DNA of 28,640 bases, taken from NCBI GenBank assembly GCA_001600495.1, contig BCKE01000098.1, forward strand, positions 48,352-76,991, written 5' to 3'. The position numbers and the translations under genes were made by a program. How positions within the stretch are numbered: the first letter of the stretch is position 1; every line of letters starts with the position of its first letter. The notes under the pieces are model-generated. The model was not told the DNA's origin. It ran no database searches and saw nothing but the letters and a program-made list of their open reading frames with translations. Positions 10,915-26,720 of the stretch are shown here, in pieces. Source of the DNA: Pilasporangium apinafurcum (taxonomy: Eukaryota; Oomycota; Peronosporomycetes; Pythiales; Pythiaceae).

Positions 10915-12203
10915 TATGGCTGGAACAAAGAGCACGAGCATGTTTGGTAATGCGTATGTGAATTTGTATATGAAAAACACGGGTCAGCTTGGTGCCTTGG
11001 ACACCTAGCTCGCTTTTTGTGGCGCACTATGGAAGAAATGATAATCACATTGATCTTGGAAACAGACAAGAGACTCTCTTCTCTTTATTAGCTAGAAGAA
11101 CGACGTCGCTTCGTTATTCTTCATCAGCAATGTCAATCCCAATCAGAATGTAACAAAAAGACAAAATTGCATAGTCAATGATACATGAACAATGTAGTCA
11201 CATTATACAAATGGCTCCAGAAGCACAGTGTTAAGGAAACTCGACGGTTCCCACAAGGCGACAAAGTAGCTGCACAGGATGGTACCGTTACAGTCAATTT
11301 TTACAATGCACCATTGATGACACCATGAATACCACAGATCGATGATTTTTGAGTGGGTTGGCTGATTCGTTGCTCGATGAAGATCATCCAAGTGGGGCAT
11401 TCCACCAGTGTTTCCAGTGATCAGATTGCAGAGGCTCTTATATGCACTACACTACTCCATCGTGGTCACCAATTTCTGCACATTACGACTTCCATGCGGT
11501 TTGAATTAATACGGTGACAGCCGTCAGAAGGGTAAACAACTGCGATAAAAGTATGATTTTCACCATCATCGCGCACCGTGATTTTGTGATAGTCCATGTG
11601 TCAAGTTTTTACAGTTGAGCAGGTGATGGAGCATTTACCTACGGAATCAAGAACGCATCGTACATACGTCCATTTGTGCCTCGTTCTCTGGCATACAGAA
11701 CTGCATTGCATGCACATTGAGTTGCGGGGGGAAATGGCACCTATATATCAGAGTTATGATTCTTTCATAGTAACGAAGTGAGTACTTTGAGCGTCGTATG
11801 CGATACGAGAGGCGCTCAACACAAATACAAAAATGGTATAAAGCAAAAGCTCGAGTAAGCATCTTCAGTTTCTCCTTTTGCTTCTTATGTTGCTTTTCAA
11901 TCTGACGTTTTCACGAGATAATTTCTTCCTCAACGAAACCCTTTGACTGCAGTTCGCACTATGGTTGGCAACAAACAATAAATCACTCGCTCCACCCTAC
12001 TGATCACCGTCGAGGGCGCTTCAGAGTATCAACAATGGCTCGGATGCCACCACGGTGTCGCAATTATTCTATCGCTTGTTGAGTCAACTATTCGTTTGCT
12101 GGGCTTGCTAAGATACATTTGGAGTAACTTCGGAAGAATGACATACGATGAGTGTCACTATTGATGTTGCTTCTTCGTGCCGCTTCACAACGCTCGATTC
12201 CGA
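10915..12203. other. 1.3-kb stretch without a recognisable gene
   Basis: The interval follows the bZIP stop and precedes the SETD3-like start. Open frames here are short (under about 75 codons) on both strands. None carries a motif I recognise, and none can be linked into a longer protein with plausible introns. The piece at 11195-11400 keeps protein-like composition in more than one frame, broken by stops, which may mark a decayed gene or transposon. The last 150 bp should contain the promoter of the downstream gene. Confidence 0.5.
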
Positions 12204-13643
12204 ATGACAGGATCGCTGCTAGAGAAGCTCACCTCGACTCCATGTTGCTGGCAAACAGATGTACTTGCGAATGCCACACAAGCAGTGAAGGAAATACAGC
12301 GATTAAGTCAACAAGAGTCTTTGCACCATATCCATAGGGACCAACCATCTGCCGAAGACCTCTCCAGCTTCCAGGAATGGATGCAACAGCAAAGTGATCA
12401 GCACCTGGTCGTCCATGTGCAGCATGTAGGGAGAGAGGGACTCGGTTTAGTGGCGCAACAGGACATTGAACAGGACGAGGTGTTTATGTCTATTCCGTTC
12501 AAAATGGTTCTTGGGTCGCACGTTAAACTCGGACCACCAGTGAATATAGCCGACAATTCGCCATGGCAATACGTGAGTAATGACCCGCTGCTCAATAGCT
12601 TCCCCAGTTGTCTCCTGGCGTTGCGTTTGTTAGCAGAGGCGTGTAAGTACGAAAATTCGTTCTTCTATCGGTATATCACAATTCTACCAACGTCCTTCGA
12701 GATTCCGTTGTTCTATAATGCCAGCGATTTCGCGTTTCTCGAGGGGTCATCATTGTTTGAACCAGCTGTGAAGCTGCTGTACAATTCCATCAAGCAGTTT
12801 TGTTACCTGCGTCGTCTACTGAAAATATGGACGCAATGTCCGATTCCAAGCGAGAAATTCACGATTGGGAATTATTTCTGGGCGCTTGGTGCGGTGCTGA
12901 CAAGGCAGAACGACGTCGCAGTTAGCTCCACTGAAACAACGTTAGCACTGATCCCTGGTTGGGATATGTGCAATCACGAACAGTATGGCAGCGTTATCAC
13001 TACATTCTCTGATCCTGGTCAGAAGGTTATCAGATGCCACGCTTTTCGGAAGTTTCAGTGTAACGAACAAGTGAAAATGTTTTACGGACCACGGTCAAAC
13101 GAACAACTCCTGCTCTACTCTGGTTTCGTCATCGACAGCAATGCGTATGACTGCGTGCAATTACGCTGTAAGCTCGACAAGTCCGACAGCTTATATAAAG
13201 TTAAACGATTATTGATTGGAAAAGAGCCACTGCCTTTGTTGGCACCGATTTCAGACGATGAAGTCCACGTGTGCTATGAAGTGGATGCGCGCGGAATGAT
13301 AGCAAAGCCAGCGATGAGTAGAGCTATGCAGGTGTTACACATGAAGAAAGAAAATCTGAGCCATGCTCTTAGATCTACTGGAGTTGTTGGTAGTGAAAAC
13401 CTTTACAAATGGAGTGATCTCGAGAGGGATGAAGTATTACACCACCATCGAGCAAATTGCACTGAAGCTCGTGCTGCTACTATATCCATTCTTAACAAGA
13501 AAGTGTGCGGAAAGCACATTGACCTGTTGAAGCGCTATTTCCAGATCTTGTTGCGTCTTCAGGATGTTGCCTTGCAGATTGCCAACCCATTCGCTGAAAA
13601 GCAGGAAAATGACAGCGTAGGCGATGTTAATGACGGACGATAG
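12204..13643 (+). CDS. SETD3: SET-domain protein methyltransferase, SETD3-like
   Basis: A single intronless frame of 479 residues. An N-terminal SET piece (GLGLVAQQDI), an inserted helical region, TRQN, LALIPGWDMCNHE and FYGPRSNEQLLLYSGF occur in the order of the SETD3/Rubisco-LSMT class. The NH of the WDMCNH block and the Tyr of FYGPRSN belong to the S-adenosylmethionine and catalytic site. A C-terminal substrate-binding-like helical region follows, beginning KSDSLYKVKRLL, close to the equivalent SETD3 segment. In animals SETD3 methylates His73 of actin; plant relatives methylate Rubisco or aldolase lysines. An actin role is inferred from the closer resemblance to SETD3. The first ATG after an in-frame stop was chosen. 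It is the only intact gene here without introns. Confidence 0.88.
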   Translation: MTGSLLEKLTSTPCCWQTDVLANATQAVKEIQRLSQQESLHHIHRDQPSAEDLSSFQEWMQQQSDQHLVVHVQHVGREGLGLVAQQDIEQDEVFMSIPFKMVLGSHVKLGPPVNIADNSPWQYVSNDPLLNSFPSCLLALRLLAEACKYENSFFYRYITILPTSFEIPLFYNASDFAFLEGSSLFEPAVKLLYNSIKQFCYLRRLLKIWTQCPIPSEKFTIGNYFWALGAVLTRQNDVAVSSTETTLALIPGWDMCNHEQYGSVITTFSDPGQKVIRCHAFRKFQCNEQVKMFYGPRSNEQLLLYSGFVIDSNAYDCVQLRCKLDKSDSLYKVKRLLIGKEPLPLLAPISDDEVHVCYEVDARGMIAKPAMSRAMQVLHMKKENLSHALRSTGVVGSENLYKWSDLERDEVLHHHRANCTEARAATISILNKKVCGKHIDLLKRYFQILLRLQDVALQIANPFAEKQENDSVGDVNDGR

Positions 13644-13673
13644 ATGAGGTGGTAGTCAACAAAACTGGTCTAG

Positions 13674-15404
13674 TTATTCATGAGGTTTTCTAGGAATAGG
13701 AATACGCAGGAAATCAGAGGCTGGAACGACAGCTCGTCTTCCGAACGTAATTTGAGCGTCTAATGCCAAATGCAGTGTCGTTTGGGATTCGTGACCTTCT
13801 GTCCAGTGGCGGAAGCGATGGCTAAAGTGTGTCAGCGCCAGCAACGTGGCATTCATTTTCTTTGCAGCGAACCCCGCCATTCGAGCGGTTGAATGACCGC
13901 GATGGATTGCCTACATAGCGTTTAGTCACGGACTTTGATAAACATAGATGACTTCTAACATTTCAACTGGCAGAAGCAAATTCTCACCTGTGGAACCATT
14001 TCATGACTCAGCGTAGCTTCATGGACAAGCACCTATCAGAACAGTGATATTGTGAGCAACCTTAGGTGAAAATGACAAAAACATATAACACAATATGTTC
14101 GCGTACGTCACAATCCCGAGCAAGATCAAACAATCGGGATGAATCTGCAGAGTCTCCAAGGATCGCTACTTTACGTCCACGTGCAGCAGGACCAATCACC
14201 TATTTTACAAAAGCGTTAGCGCATCAGTCCATATTTTTTTCTGTTTAATTGTGCAGTTCATTGTCTTGGTGTTACCTCAGACGGATGAAGCATGGTTCCG
14301 TCAGGGAGACGAACACTTTTCCCACACTTAAGTTCACGATAGAGTGGCCCTGGAGGTAGCCCTCGTGCAAGCAATTCATCCGCTTTCAATTTTCCAGGAA
14401 TGGAGTGTTCTTCTACCACGTAACTACGAGATACAAACGTGTGATTCGATATCACATCCAAAAAAAATCGCACAAGCGAAACCTACCCAAAGCTGGTAAC
14501 CGTGTGCTTGAGCGTTGATGCTCGCACGCTTACTTTCCCATCGTCTAGAACATTCCAGATAAGTCCATTACCATCGGACTCGGCATGAATGGTTTTTCGC
14601 CTCAGACACTACAATCAACACATTATGTATGAAAACGTTATCATCACCAAGAACGCTACTGTATGGTATACATCTGCGATCAGAACGTACATGGTGCACA
14701 GGAGCGTTGCGCATATATCGCTCGTGCGCCGATGTCTTTCTCAGCATCTCGTCGGAGACCAATTCGTGGACGGTGATGGTTAAATTGGCTAACGCCGATC
14801 CGCTGGTGGCAAACGCCATATTCAAGTATGAGAATAATCCCAACGGTCCGTACACAGAGATCGGTCGAGGGACGTGTTTCCGCGTACGTGGGTCCATATA
14901 CGCAGCGCTATGGTTGTCTAATGTGCAGAGGATTCCCGGCAGTCCATACACATGATCGCCGTGCAAGTGTGTAATAAAGAACTTGTTGGTCAGTGGAACA
15001 CGGATGATACTCTTCATTAGCTGTCTGAGACTGCCTTCAGCACAATCGAACATCCAATTCTGCTGCGCCAGCCGCAGACATACTGCCGTAGGATTACGCC
15101 GCACGGATGGTGATCCTGCACTCGTGCCGAGAAAGATCAATTCAAAGTCCGTGAACGGTACTTGGCCCAGGTCGTTACGTGGTACCAGCAGCGAGTTGCT
15201 GCTACGCAATGGCACGGAGCCGATTTTCACCTGTCGCTCCGTGAGACGAGTCCCCATGCGTGGTCGCAGCCGAGGAACATTCTTCATACACCGCGGCGTT
15301 TGCCACTTCGGAGCACGAAGCTTCCTCACGACAACGTCAGCAGCCGCTGCCATCGACTTTTCTGCCATCTCCACACTCTTGTTCATACTGACGATGATGG
15401 GCAT
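13674..15404 (-). CDS. tRNase Z (tRNA 3'-processing endonuclease, short/ELAC1-like form)
   Basis: Six exons (15404-14691, 14608-14487, 14423-14276, 14199-14107, 14032-13988, 13910-13674) join in frame to 452 residues. The enzyme cuts the 3' trailer from precursor tRNA. The metallo-beta-lactamase core starts with FELIFLGTSAGSPSVRRNP. The zinc-binding motif is THLHGDHVYGLPG (His146, His148, Asp150, His151). Downstream come RKVAILGDSADS, VLVHEATLSHE, GHSTARMAGFAA (HST loop) and LALTHFSHRF, all in family order. At roughly 450 residues it is longer than bacterial or ELAC1 short forms because of an N-terminal extension of about 85 residues that is rich in Arg and Lys, which might be an organelle-targeting leader. 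The start is uncertain: in-frame ATGs also lie at 15461, 15443 and 15386. It is divergent from SMC5. Confidence 0.92.
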
Positions 15405-20252
<4,848 letters not shown>

Positions 20253-20403
20253 GGTCCACGATTTACTGCTTGGTTATACATCCCCAAAAAAGAACTTATA
20301 TAGTTGTTAACATGTGTTGTTTCAAGTCAGTAGCGCCGTGTACTCCTTGTTCAGTTTACTTGTCGTTTCATATTTTGCTTAAGGACAGCGTAGAATCCAT
20401 ACT

Positions 20404-23400
20404 CTACATGAAATTGAAGGCCGATTTCTCACTGCCGGGGATGTTTCCTTCAGATGATACTGCTGTGCTACGCGGAGAGTTAGCGATGGTAAAGAGATCT
20501 TTCCCAAAGTGGCTCAACGTCTTCGATCGATCATCGAGAGGTGGTGGGGCCTGCTGCTGGTTATAGTATTGCTGCTGTTGCTGCTGCTGAGGAGAGAATG
20601 GCTGTTGTGGAGGAATTGGTTGATGATGAGGGGTATAACCTGGGTTCAAGGTTGACGAACTGGTAACAGGCACTGGATCAAAGCCGTCTAGGAGCTATAC
20701 GGTAAAACAAAAGTGCATGATTAGCCCGCTTTATTGAATGAATACTACTCATTTACATACCGAAATTTCTAGTGGAGGGGCTGGGGGCGGTACAGGAGCG
20801 GATGGAGGAGTCCCATAAATATTCAGAGGCGCCGGTCCAGGAGCTGGAGCAGATGCTGGGGAGGATAATGGTGATCCATAGATATTTGGGACGGGAGGTG
20901 CTGACTGTGCGACTGGTGGTGGAGTTTGTTGAATACTGAGTTGATCAAATCCTAGGAAATCAACTTCATTTTGAATAGGAGCTGAGACCGACGAGGCAGC
21001 AGAACGGTCTTGTCGAGGAACAGCATGCCGTTTGACGACTGTAGGTTGTGGCTCGGACTCATCAGCGAAACCCAAAGTTTGCAGAACCTGCAGTGCTTTC
21101 GATGCCACACTGGGTTTGGCATCCTTGCGCAGCTGAGCGGATGCAATAACACAAACAGTGCTGTTTAGTAACAGAAGATAACTGTTTACAGATGTTGAGC
21201 AAGCAGCACTGTACCTCTTCAATCACCTCCACGTTTTCCTCAAACCATTCGATGTATGGGGAAGCGCCAGGGGACTCGAGTAATGCCAAGACGACGTGAA
21301 GTCCCTTTAAGCGAACCTAAACGTGCCACCGAGATAGAACAGCAGTCGAGGCAATGATATGAGTTGGTGCTGAAGCAAATTATTCCATCATCTGTGATTT
21401 TATGTACCTGCCACGCTGGATCTTCCAGTTTATCCAAAAGAATATCCCCAATCGTTTGGGAGTCTAACGTTTGAGCAAGCTCAATAAACCGGGCTAATGC
21501 ATCCGCAGGAGGTGCGCGTGAGAGTCCAGCCGATGCACATAGGTTATCGATAAGCCCACGTTCATAATCCCTATTGACGGTGTCATTATGCAGTCGTAAG
21601 TAATATATATTATATGTTCAACGCCCAATAGAATATACCTGCTTGTATCTCCACCACCTGTCCCTTGATTAAGATTTGGCTGATAATAGCCCCGATCAAT
21701 AACCTGCGGGCCGGCTCGTAATTCATCATGATCAGCCAGCGACGATGCCATCGATTTATCCATATTCCGTCGATCCCACATATCTCGAACTTCCGTGCTG
21801 ATCTTTTTCAATCCTTCCACCGTTTTTCCCAGCTTGGATGACGCGGCCATTTCATTCATATACTGTGTATTCGAGGGAATTCCTATCGTAGGACCACGAT
21901 TTCCATGCATAATCTTGTTGGTGTTGTCCATATACGACGGTAAGTTAGACGGTCGGTTGCTGAAACTACTTCCTCCACCACTAAAACCACCTGCACCGCC
22001 TGCACCGCCTCCACTTCCACCACTAAACCCACTTCCTCCTCTACCAAAGCCACTGGATTCGCCATAGCCACTGCTGCTACCCCCATAGCCGCCACTGCTG
22101 CTACCTCCATAGCCTCCACTGCTACTACCTCCATAACCGCCACTGCTACCACCATAGCCACGTATAAAAGCACTATTGCCGCCTCCATACCCTCCAGCTG
22201 GCTTTGGAAAGTTTATGGAGTGACCAACCAAAACAGTCGGACGATTATCACGGCTAGAGGACATATTGAAGCGTGGTTCGGATGGCTGCATATCTCTCTT
22301 CTGGTAGCCGCTGCTGCTCCAAACACCGGCGCCAGTTGATTTCCCAATATTTCCTCCAGTAGCTGGAGTACTCCAAGAGTCGAGGCCGCTTGGCTGAGTA
22401 GGCGCATTTTGGTTATAGCTCCCTTCTCCTCTGCCATCGCCATTGTTGTTGTAGCCGTATCCACCAGAGTTACCATCATCATTGTATCCGTAACCACCAG
22501 ATGGACCAGAATTCTGACCATACCCACCAGTGTTACCTGAATTCTGACTATAACCGCCACCACCACTTGGTCCTCCATACTGAGATCCAGATGGTGCATT
22601 GTAGGCGCCTGGTGCATTATAACCACTCGAATGTTGATTGCCATACGACGACGACGTTGAAGGGTTGTCTTGGTACGGAGCAGGGCGGGAACCAGATGAA
22701 GCATCAAATCTGCTGCGGTCATTTCCCCATGGTCCGGTATTCCGTGGTGGCTGTTGCTGATCATAGCGGCTATTGCCTTGGTCGTAGTTGCTTACATTCC
22801 CGTAGGACGGAGTATTTGATACGTACGATGGTGATTGGTGCTGCTGGCCGTAAGCAGGCTGGGAATCAAAATGGCCTGGCGGCCCAGAGGTTTGTGACGA
22901 TTGCCACGAATTGGAAGCATGCGTATCACGTTGACGTGAAAGATTCCCATCGTTCAAACAGACTAATGCTTCCTACATAGTCATTAGATTGCATTTAAAA
23001 TACTGATACTCATCCATTCTATGCGCTTAAACACGCTGGATAATAAACAAGCACGCACCTGCGATGCCACTCGGATGCGGCGGTACTTTTCATCCCCGTA
23101 AACTGGATCTGGCGGGCCAGTAAATTCTAATTAGAGCAAAACAACACAAGTGAGCTTCAACACATATCAAAAATGCAATGCATCTCCTCATTTTTCCTTA
23201 CGCAAATATGTTGAAATCTCTTGCTCTTCTTCACGTATAGCGTGCGTAAACGCTGGACTGCCTTCACGAGCGCAGTACTACAGACATAAACCGCAAGATT
23301 TATCAGGTATCAGCACAGCCGCAGAGTGCGAGAAGAACTTGTTTATAAATGCATCCCAATTAAATCATACCGAAATGATCTGAAGCGCCTTCAATTTGAC

Positions 23401-23645
23401 GTTCAAATTGCTTTTGTTTAAGCGTCCCAGCAAAAAATCGGCCACTTTCTCTGCATCACGTGGACTCGCCTTTGTAGTATCTGTTCCAGAATTGCATCAA
23501 AAGAGTCCGCATCAGATGCATACAAATATCCATGCAGCTAAGTCATCACACTCCACACAAACGTACTGGCGATCTCCTCCATGAGGTAGACGGGAACGGG
23601 CCCATCGTGGAGACTCGTGGCCTCTGCCAACGTCTGTCGGTTCAT
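20404..23645 (-). CDS. TEPSIN: Tepsin-like ENTH domain protein (AP-4 coat accessory)
   Basis: Nine exons (23645-23567, 23480-23371, 23277-23202, 23126-23059, 22972-21639, 21570-21408, 21316-21215, 21132-20761, 20694-20404) give 864 residues. The N-terminal ENTH domain (about 10-111) contains VPVYLMEEIA, NVKLKALQIISYCAREGSP and FTGPPDPVYGDEKYRRIRVASQ (read in parts), closest to tepsin. A very long Gly/Ser/Tyr/Gln/Asn-rich region follows (about 112-480), then a second helical, VHS-like domain (about 555-700) and Pro-rich and Gln-rich tails. The C-terminus SAFNFM resembles the AP-4 epsilon-ear motif of tepsin, and LLDGFDPV (769-776) loosely resembles its beta4-ear motif. Tepsin works with the AP-4 coat at the trans-Golgi network. 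It is convergent with SMC5, 151 bp apart. Family call good; strict orthology to tepsin rather than another ENTH/VHS protein is inferred. Confidence 0.8.
22065..22162 (-). repeat. In-frame minisatellite coding for GGYGGSSS units
   Basis: About four imperfect 18-24-bp units occur in tandem, visible on the plus strand as CCACTGCTGCTACC followed by TCCATAGCC. They encode repeated Gly-Gly-Tyr-Gly-Gly-Ser-Ser-Ser in the low-complexity part of the tepsin-like protein. All units keep the frame. Copy number is likely to vary between strains. Confidence 0.8.
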
Positions 23646-24250
23646 TATTTACAGTCCTCTCTTCCCCTCGCTACCTTCTTCCCAATTCACAAGTGTTGCT
23701 TTCATCAGCAAGGGAGGAAGGCAATCAACTGAGGGTTGTACCTCCTCCCCTCGGCCAGCATTTTAGCCAATCGGCAATGAAGTACACTGTCCCATTACAA
23801 ACAAGCAACAAAGTCTACATAAATGAATTTATCTTCGTAAAATGGCATAATATATTATAGATTCTATATTATTTAGCTATTTAAGATATCCTAGAAATAA
23901 GTACCCCTCACAAAACACTAGGACTCGACTGAATTAGCGGTATTGCATAATGTCTACTATGTCGGAGAAACTGGATTTGCATCGATCCGAGAGAACGAAT
24001 GCTTCGCATGTTCTTACCCATACCCGTTTTTTTTCTCATTTGATAACCTTATCCAAAGCGAAATTTACTGTACCATTGATGTCGAAGTGGATGATGTAAA
24101 CTGTGGTACCCGCCATACCCGAATCAGAGCACAACACATTATAATAACTAGAAGTAAAACCCAATCCTTGCAATAGACACCAAATCATAATATTATGGGC
24201 GCAGCTCATCAAAAGTTAGCGTCTTGACAGTGTTTACGGTTATTTATCGT
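23646..24250. other. AT-rich intergenic DNA upstream of the tepsin-like gene
   Basis: The stretch should hold the promoter of the minus-strand tepsin-like gene (pyrimidine-rich block at about 23650-23760). It becomes strongly AT-rich from 23810 to 23900. No protein or RNA gene is recognisable. It marks the change from the gene-dense part of the window to the repeat-rich right end. Confidence 0.5.
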
Positions 24251-24312
24251 TTTATCCTTCATTCCCCACTTGTACAACGCGTTGTACAAATGATGTGGGG
24301 AATAAAGATTAA
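24251..24312. repeat. Long palindromic motif, left of Fanzor copy 2
   Basis: The core TTGTACAACGCGTTGTACAA (24270-24289) is a perfect 20-bp palindrome. It is flanked by ATTCCCCAC (24261-24269) and its complement GTGGGGAAT (24295-24303), with a 5-nt bulge (ATGAT) on one side. The right arm runs on into AATAAAGATTAA. A related motif lies 2450 bp downstream in the same orientation (26721-26762), just past the Fanzor gene. The pair may mark the element's ends, or the left one may be the tail of an earlier deleted copy. Confidence 0.75.
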
Positions 24313-24497
24313 AACTAAGATTGCCTTGAGAGTAGACTTTAGGATTCANTGGATGGAGTGACTCCTTGGTGGCTGTTGCTGCGTGTGCAATCATCTTGAA
24401 AGGCCATGTTGACGATCAATCGTGTTTCCAGAAAAATTAAATTATACATCTTGGGTAGGGAAAAAGGTTGATATATGGAGTTAGAAAAATCAAGTAT

Positions 24498-24548
24498 ACA
24501 CCACAAGGTACTTCTCAGGAGTTTGAGAATTTCTCATTTCGGTGGTGT
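24498..24548. repeat. Nested inverted repeat in the 5' region of Fanzor copy 2
   Basis: ACACCAC (24498-24504) pairs with GTGGTGT (24542-24548), and inside it TTCTCA (24512-24517) pairs with TGAGAA (24524-24529). It lies between the left palindrome and the Fanzor ATG, in about 450 bp with no coding frame. Role unknown; it may be a subterminal hairpin or part of the leader RNA. Confidence 0.5.
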
Positions 24549-24759
24549 CTTGAATGAATCGTTTCCGGNTTCTCAATAGCGAAGCGTATTGAATTCAAGT
24601 ATTTACCACCTCACGTCCTAAGCAGCCATCCATTGAGTGTTGCTTCAACACTATTTGCCAAGATAGAAAGAACTGCAGCTTTGAGAAACAGCATAATCAA
24701 AGGCACCGAAAAAATCAAACCAACTACGAGGCGTTCTTGGGTTTGAACGTTGTGATAAA

Positions 24760-26665
24760 ATGGCATCAACGAGCAATTGTATTGAAGAGAACACCATTAA
24801 AAAGCGGAAAGCCCGGGTTTTGCGGAACGGAAAGCTCGACAAAAGCAAAGCGTATACACCACTGTGAAGACTGGATGGCAAAAGCTCTGCAAAGACAAAA
24901 GAATGGCGGAAAAGATTGATGAGGCTGTGCAAGTTTGTTCAAGAATAGCATGTGAGGCATCCATGCTGGTATCTGTCCATGTTNTGCGATTATTGGAAGC
25001 TGGCGAAGAACTCCCTTCATTGGATAATAACTTTTTCAANTGATGCTCATCTGCAATAGCCAACTTGAGCAACAACAGAGAGGTCGCCAATCCTGAATTG
25101 GAAACCAGTCGGAATATTTACATGACCCANNACCCTTCAGTTTATGAACTGACAGAGAAGAAAGCCTATATGAGTCAGATNTTGGTTATGATCNCTCAGC
25201 ACGCAAGGTAGAATTTTCAANTCAGCAACCAATTGACGTTCTACTCCCAATTGTATAANTGGATGCGCCTGCAGATACGTCTTCACAACAGTGACTATTT
25301 TGAAAAGCANCAAGGCAAGATAATCAAGAGTGCTGTTTCACTGCTGGTCCGTGCAAGCACCCAAACTCAGCATAGCTTATCCAACCTGATGTCCACGTAC
25401 TCCAGGTTCAAGAAGTATCCCATCCCTACTGAAGAGATTGTTTGGATGCAGGAATTATCGGATAGAGTGAGAAACGAGATCGGACCGCTGCCACTCGACT
25501 TGAACAAATCACCGGAACGTCACATACCTTTTCTCGGCACAATGTTGAAAGACATACAAGCTTGTGTGGATGATGGAATGAAGGGTTGCCGAGTCTGGTC
25601 TCTGTTTCCACAGAAACAATTCAAACCCATTTTCATCAAGATCAACACCACCGTCCTGAAGGAACTTGCTAAGGCTTTGAATGACCCTGTTGAGCTTTAC
25701 GCCGACAAAGCTGAGTTATGGCGCACGTACTTCAATATAAGTCTTGTGACCAAAGGTCAGCGAAAGGAGTCTGAGCACTTCATCTCGACTGATGGTATGT
25801 CAGTTGGTGTGGCAGTCACCCGTCCGAAGCTTCCCGGGAAAGAGCAAAAAGAGGAATTTTCTCTTGAAGACCGGATCATCGGTTTGGACCCGGGAAGAAA
25901 AAAGATCTTCACTGCTGTTGTCTACAAAGAGGAAAGCATGGCTACGCTGCAAAAACAGAAAGGAGAGAACGTCAAACATGAAGTCATCCACTGGTCGAAG
26001 GGTCGTTTCTACAGAGAGTGCGGCTACCACAGACGAACAAAGTTGACGAAAGAGTGGATTGATGCTCAGTCTGACATCAAAACCTTCAATGGAAAGGTTC
26101 CTTCGGCAAAAGTTGCGAACCTTGCCTCCTATTTGGAACGAGTGAGATTTTGTCTCGTGTATTTGGATCGTCTTCTTGGCTTCTATTTATCAAAGAAGAT
26201 GAAGAGGCTACGATGGTCGACCTANATCCGTCGACAACAGACGTACGAGAAGGTAGTCAAGAACCTTACAGNTGGTAATAAACGAACCGTTATCGNGTAT
26301 GGAGATGCAAGTTCCACAAGCTCAGCTAAAGGCAACATTGCTGTTCCCANAACGACCCTACGGAAGCAAATTGGTTTCAGGTGTCGTGTTGTTGATGTGG
26401 ACGAGTTTAGGACGAGCAAGCTGTGTTGTGCTTGTCACAAGAAGATGAAGGGGTTCGTCCTTGACGGAAAAGTTATCAGTGACGGTCTTTATGGTGTGCA
26501 ACACTGCAAAATAATGAATGCCATCGCATATTGTGGGATCGTGGCATCAACGCCAAAATCGACGTTTTGAGGCTATTCATCGACGAAGTGAAGAAAAAGA
26601 GGAGACTTAAAGCCTTCACGAGGGGTAAAGGATTAAGTGGGGCTCGAAATCAAAAACTGAGATGA
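24760..26665 (+). pseudogene. Fanzor (eukaryotic TnpB-like RuvC nuclease), degraded copy 2
   Basis: This is a second, clearly diverged Fanzor gene, sharing blocks with copy 1 (YFNIS, LFP, FRTSK-zinc finger). Its ATG opens a basic N-terminus (TIKKRKARVLRNGKLDKSK), probably nuclear-targeting. After a frame break near 24865 the main frame continues through 25233-26507. RuvC-I is IIGLDPGRKKIFTAVVYKEE (Asp codon 25887-25889), followed by VDVDEFRTSKLCCACHKKM (first zinc-finger pair) and HCKNNEC (second). A lost base in the A run at 26508-26511 shifts the frame, after which ILWDRGINAK corresponds to RuvC-III. There the catalytic Asp is replaced by Gly (codon 26543-26545). In-frame stops also occur near 25041 and 25209. 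At least nine N calls fall in the locus, so some breaks may be sequencing or collapse artefacts. Confidence 0.87.
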
Positions 26666-26720
26666 TAAACAACCTCATTGTTATGATTCCGGAAACGAAT
26701 GAGTGTAACTATTTTCTCAT

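Noticed and set aside
22501-22980. 159-codon plus-strand frame rich in His and Tyr
   Set aside because: It is an antisense artefact of the low-complexity Gly/Tyr/Asn coding repeat of the tepsin-like gene.
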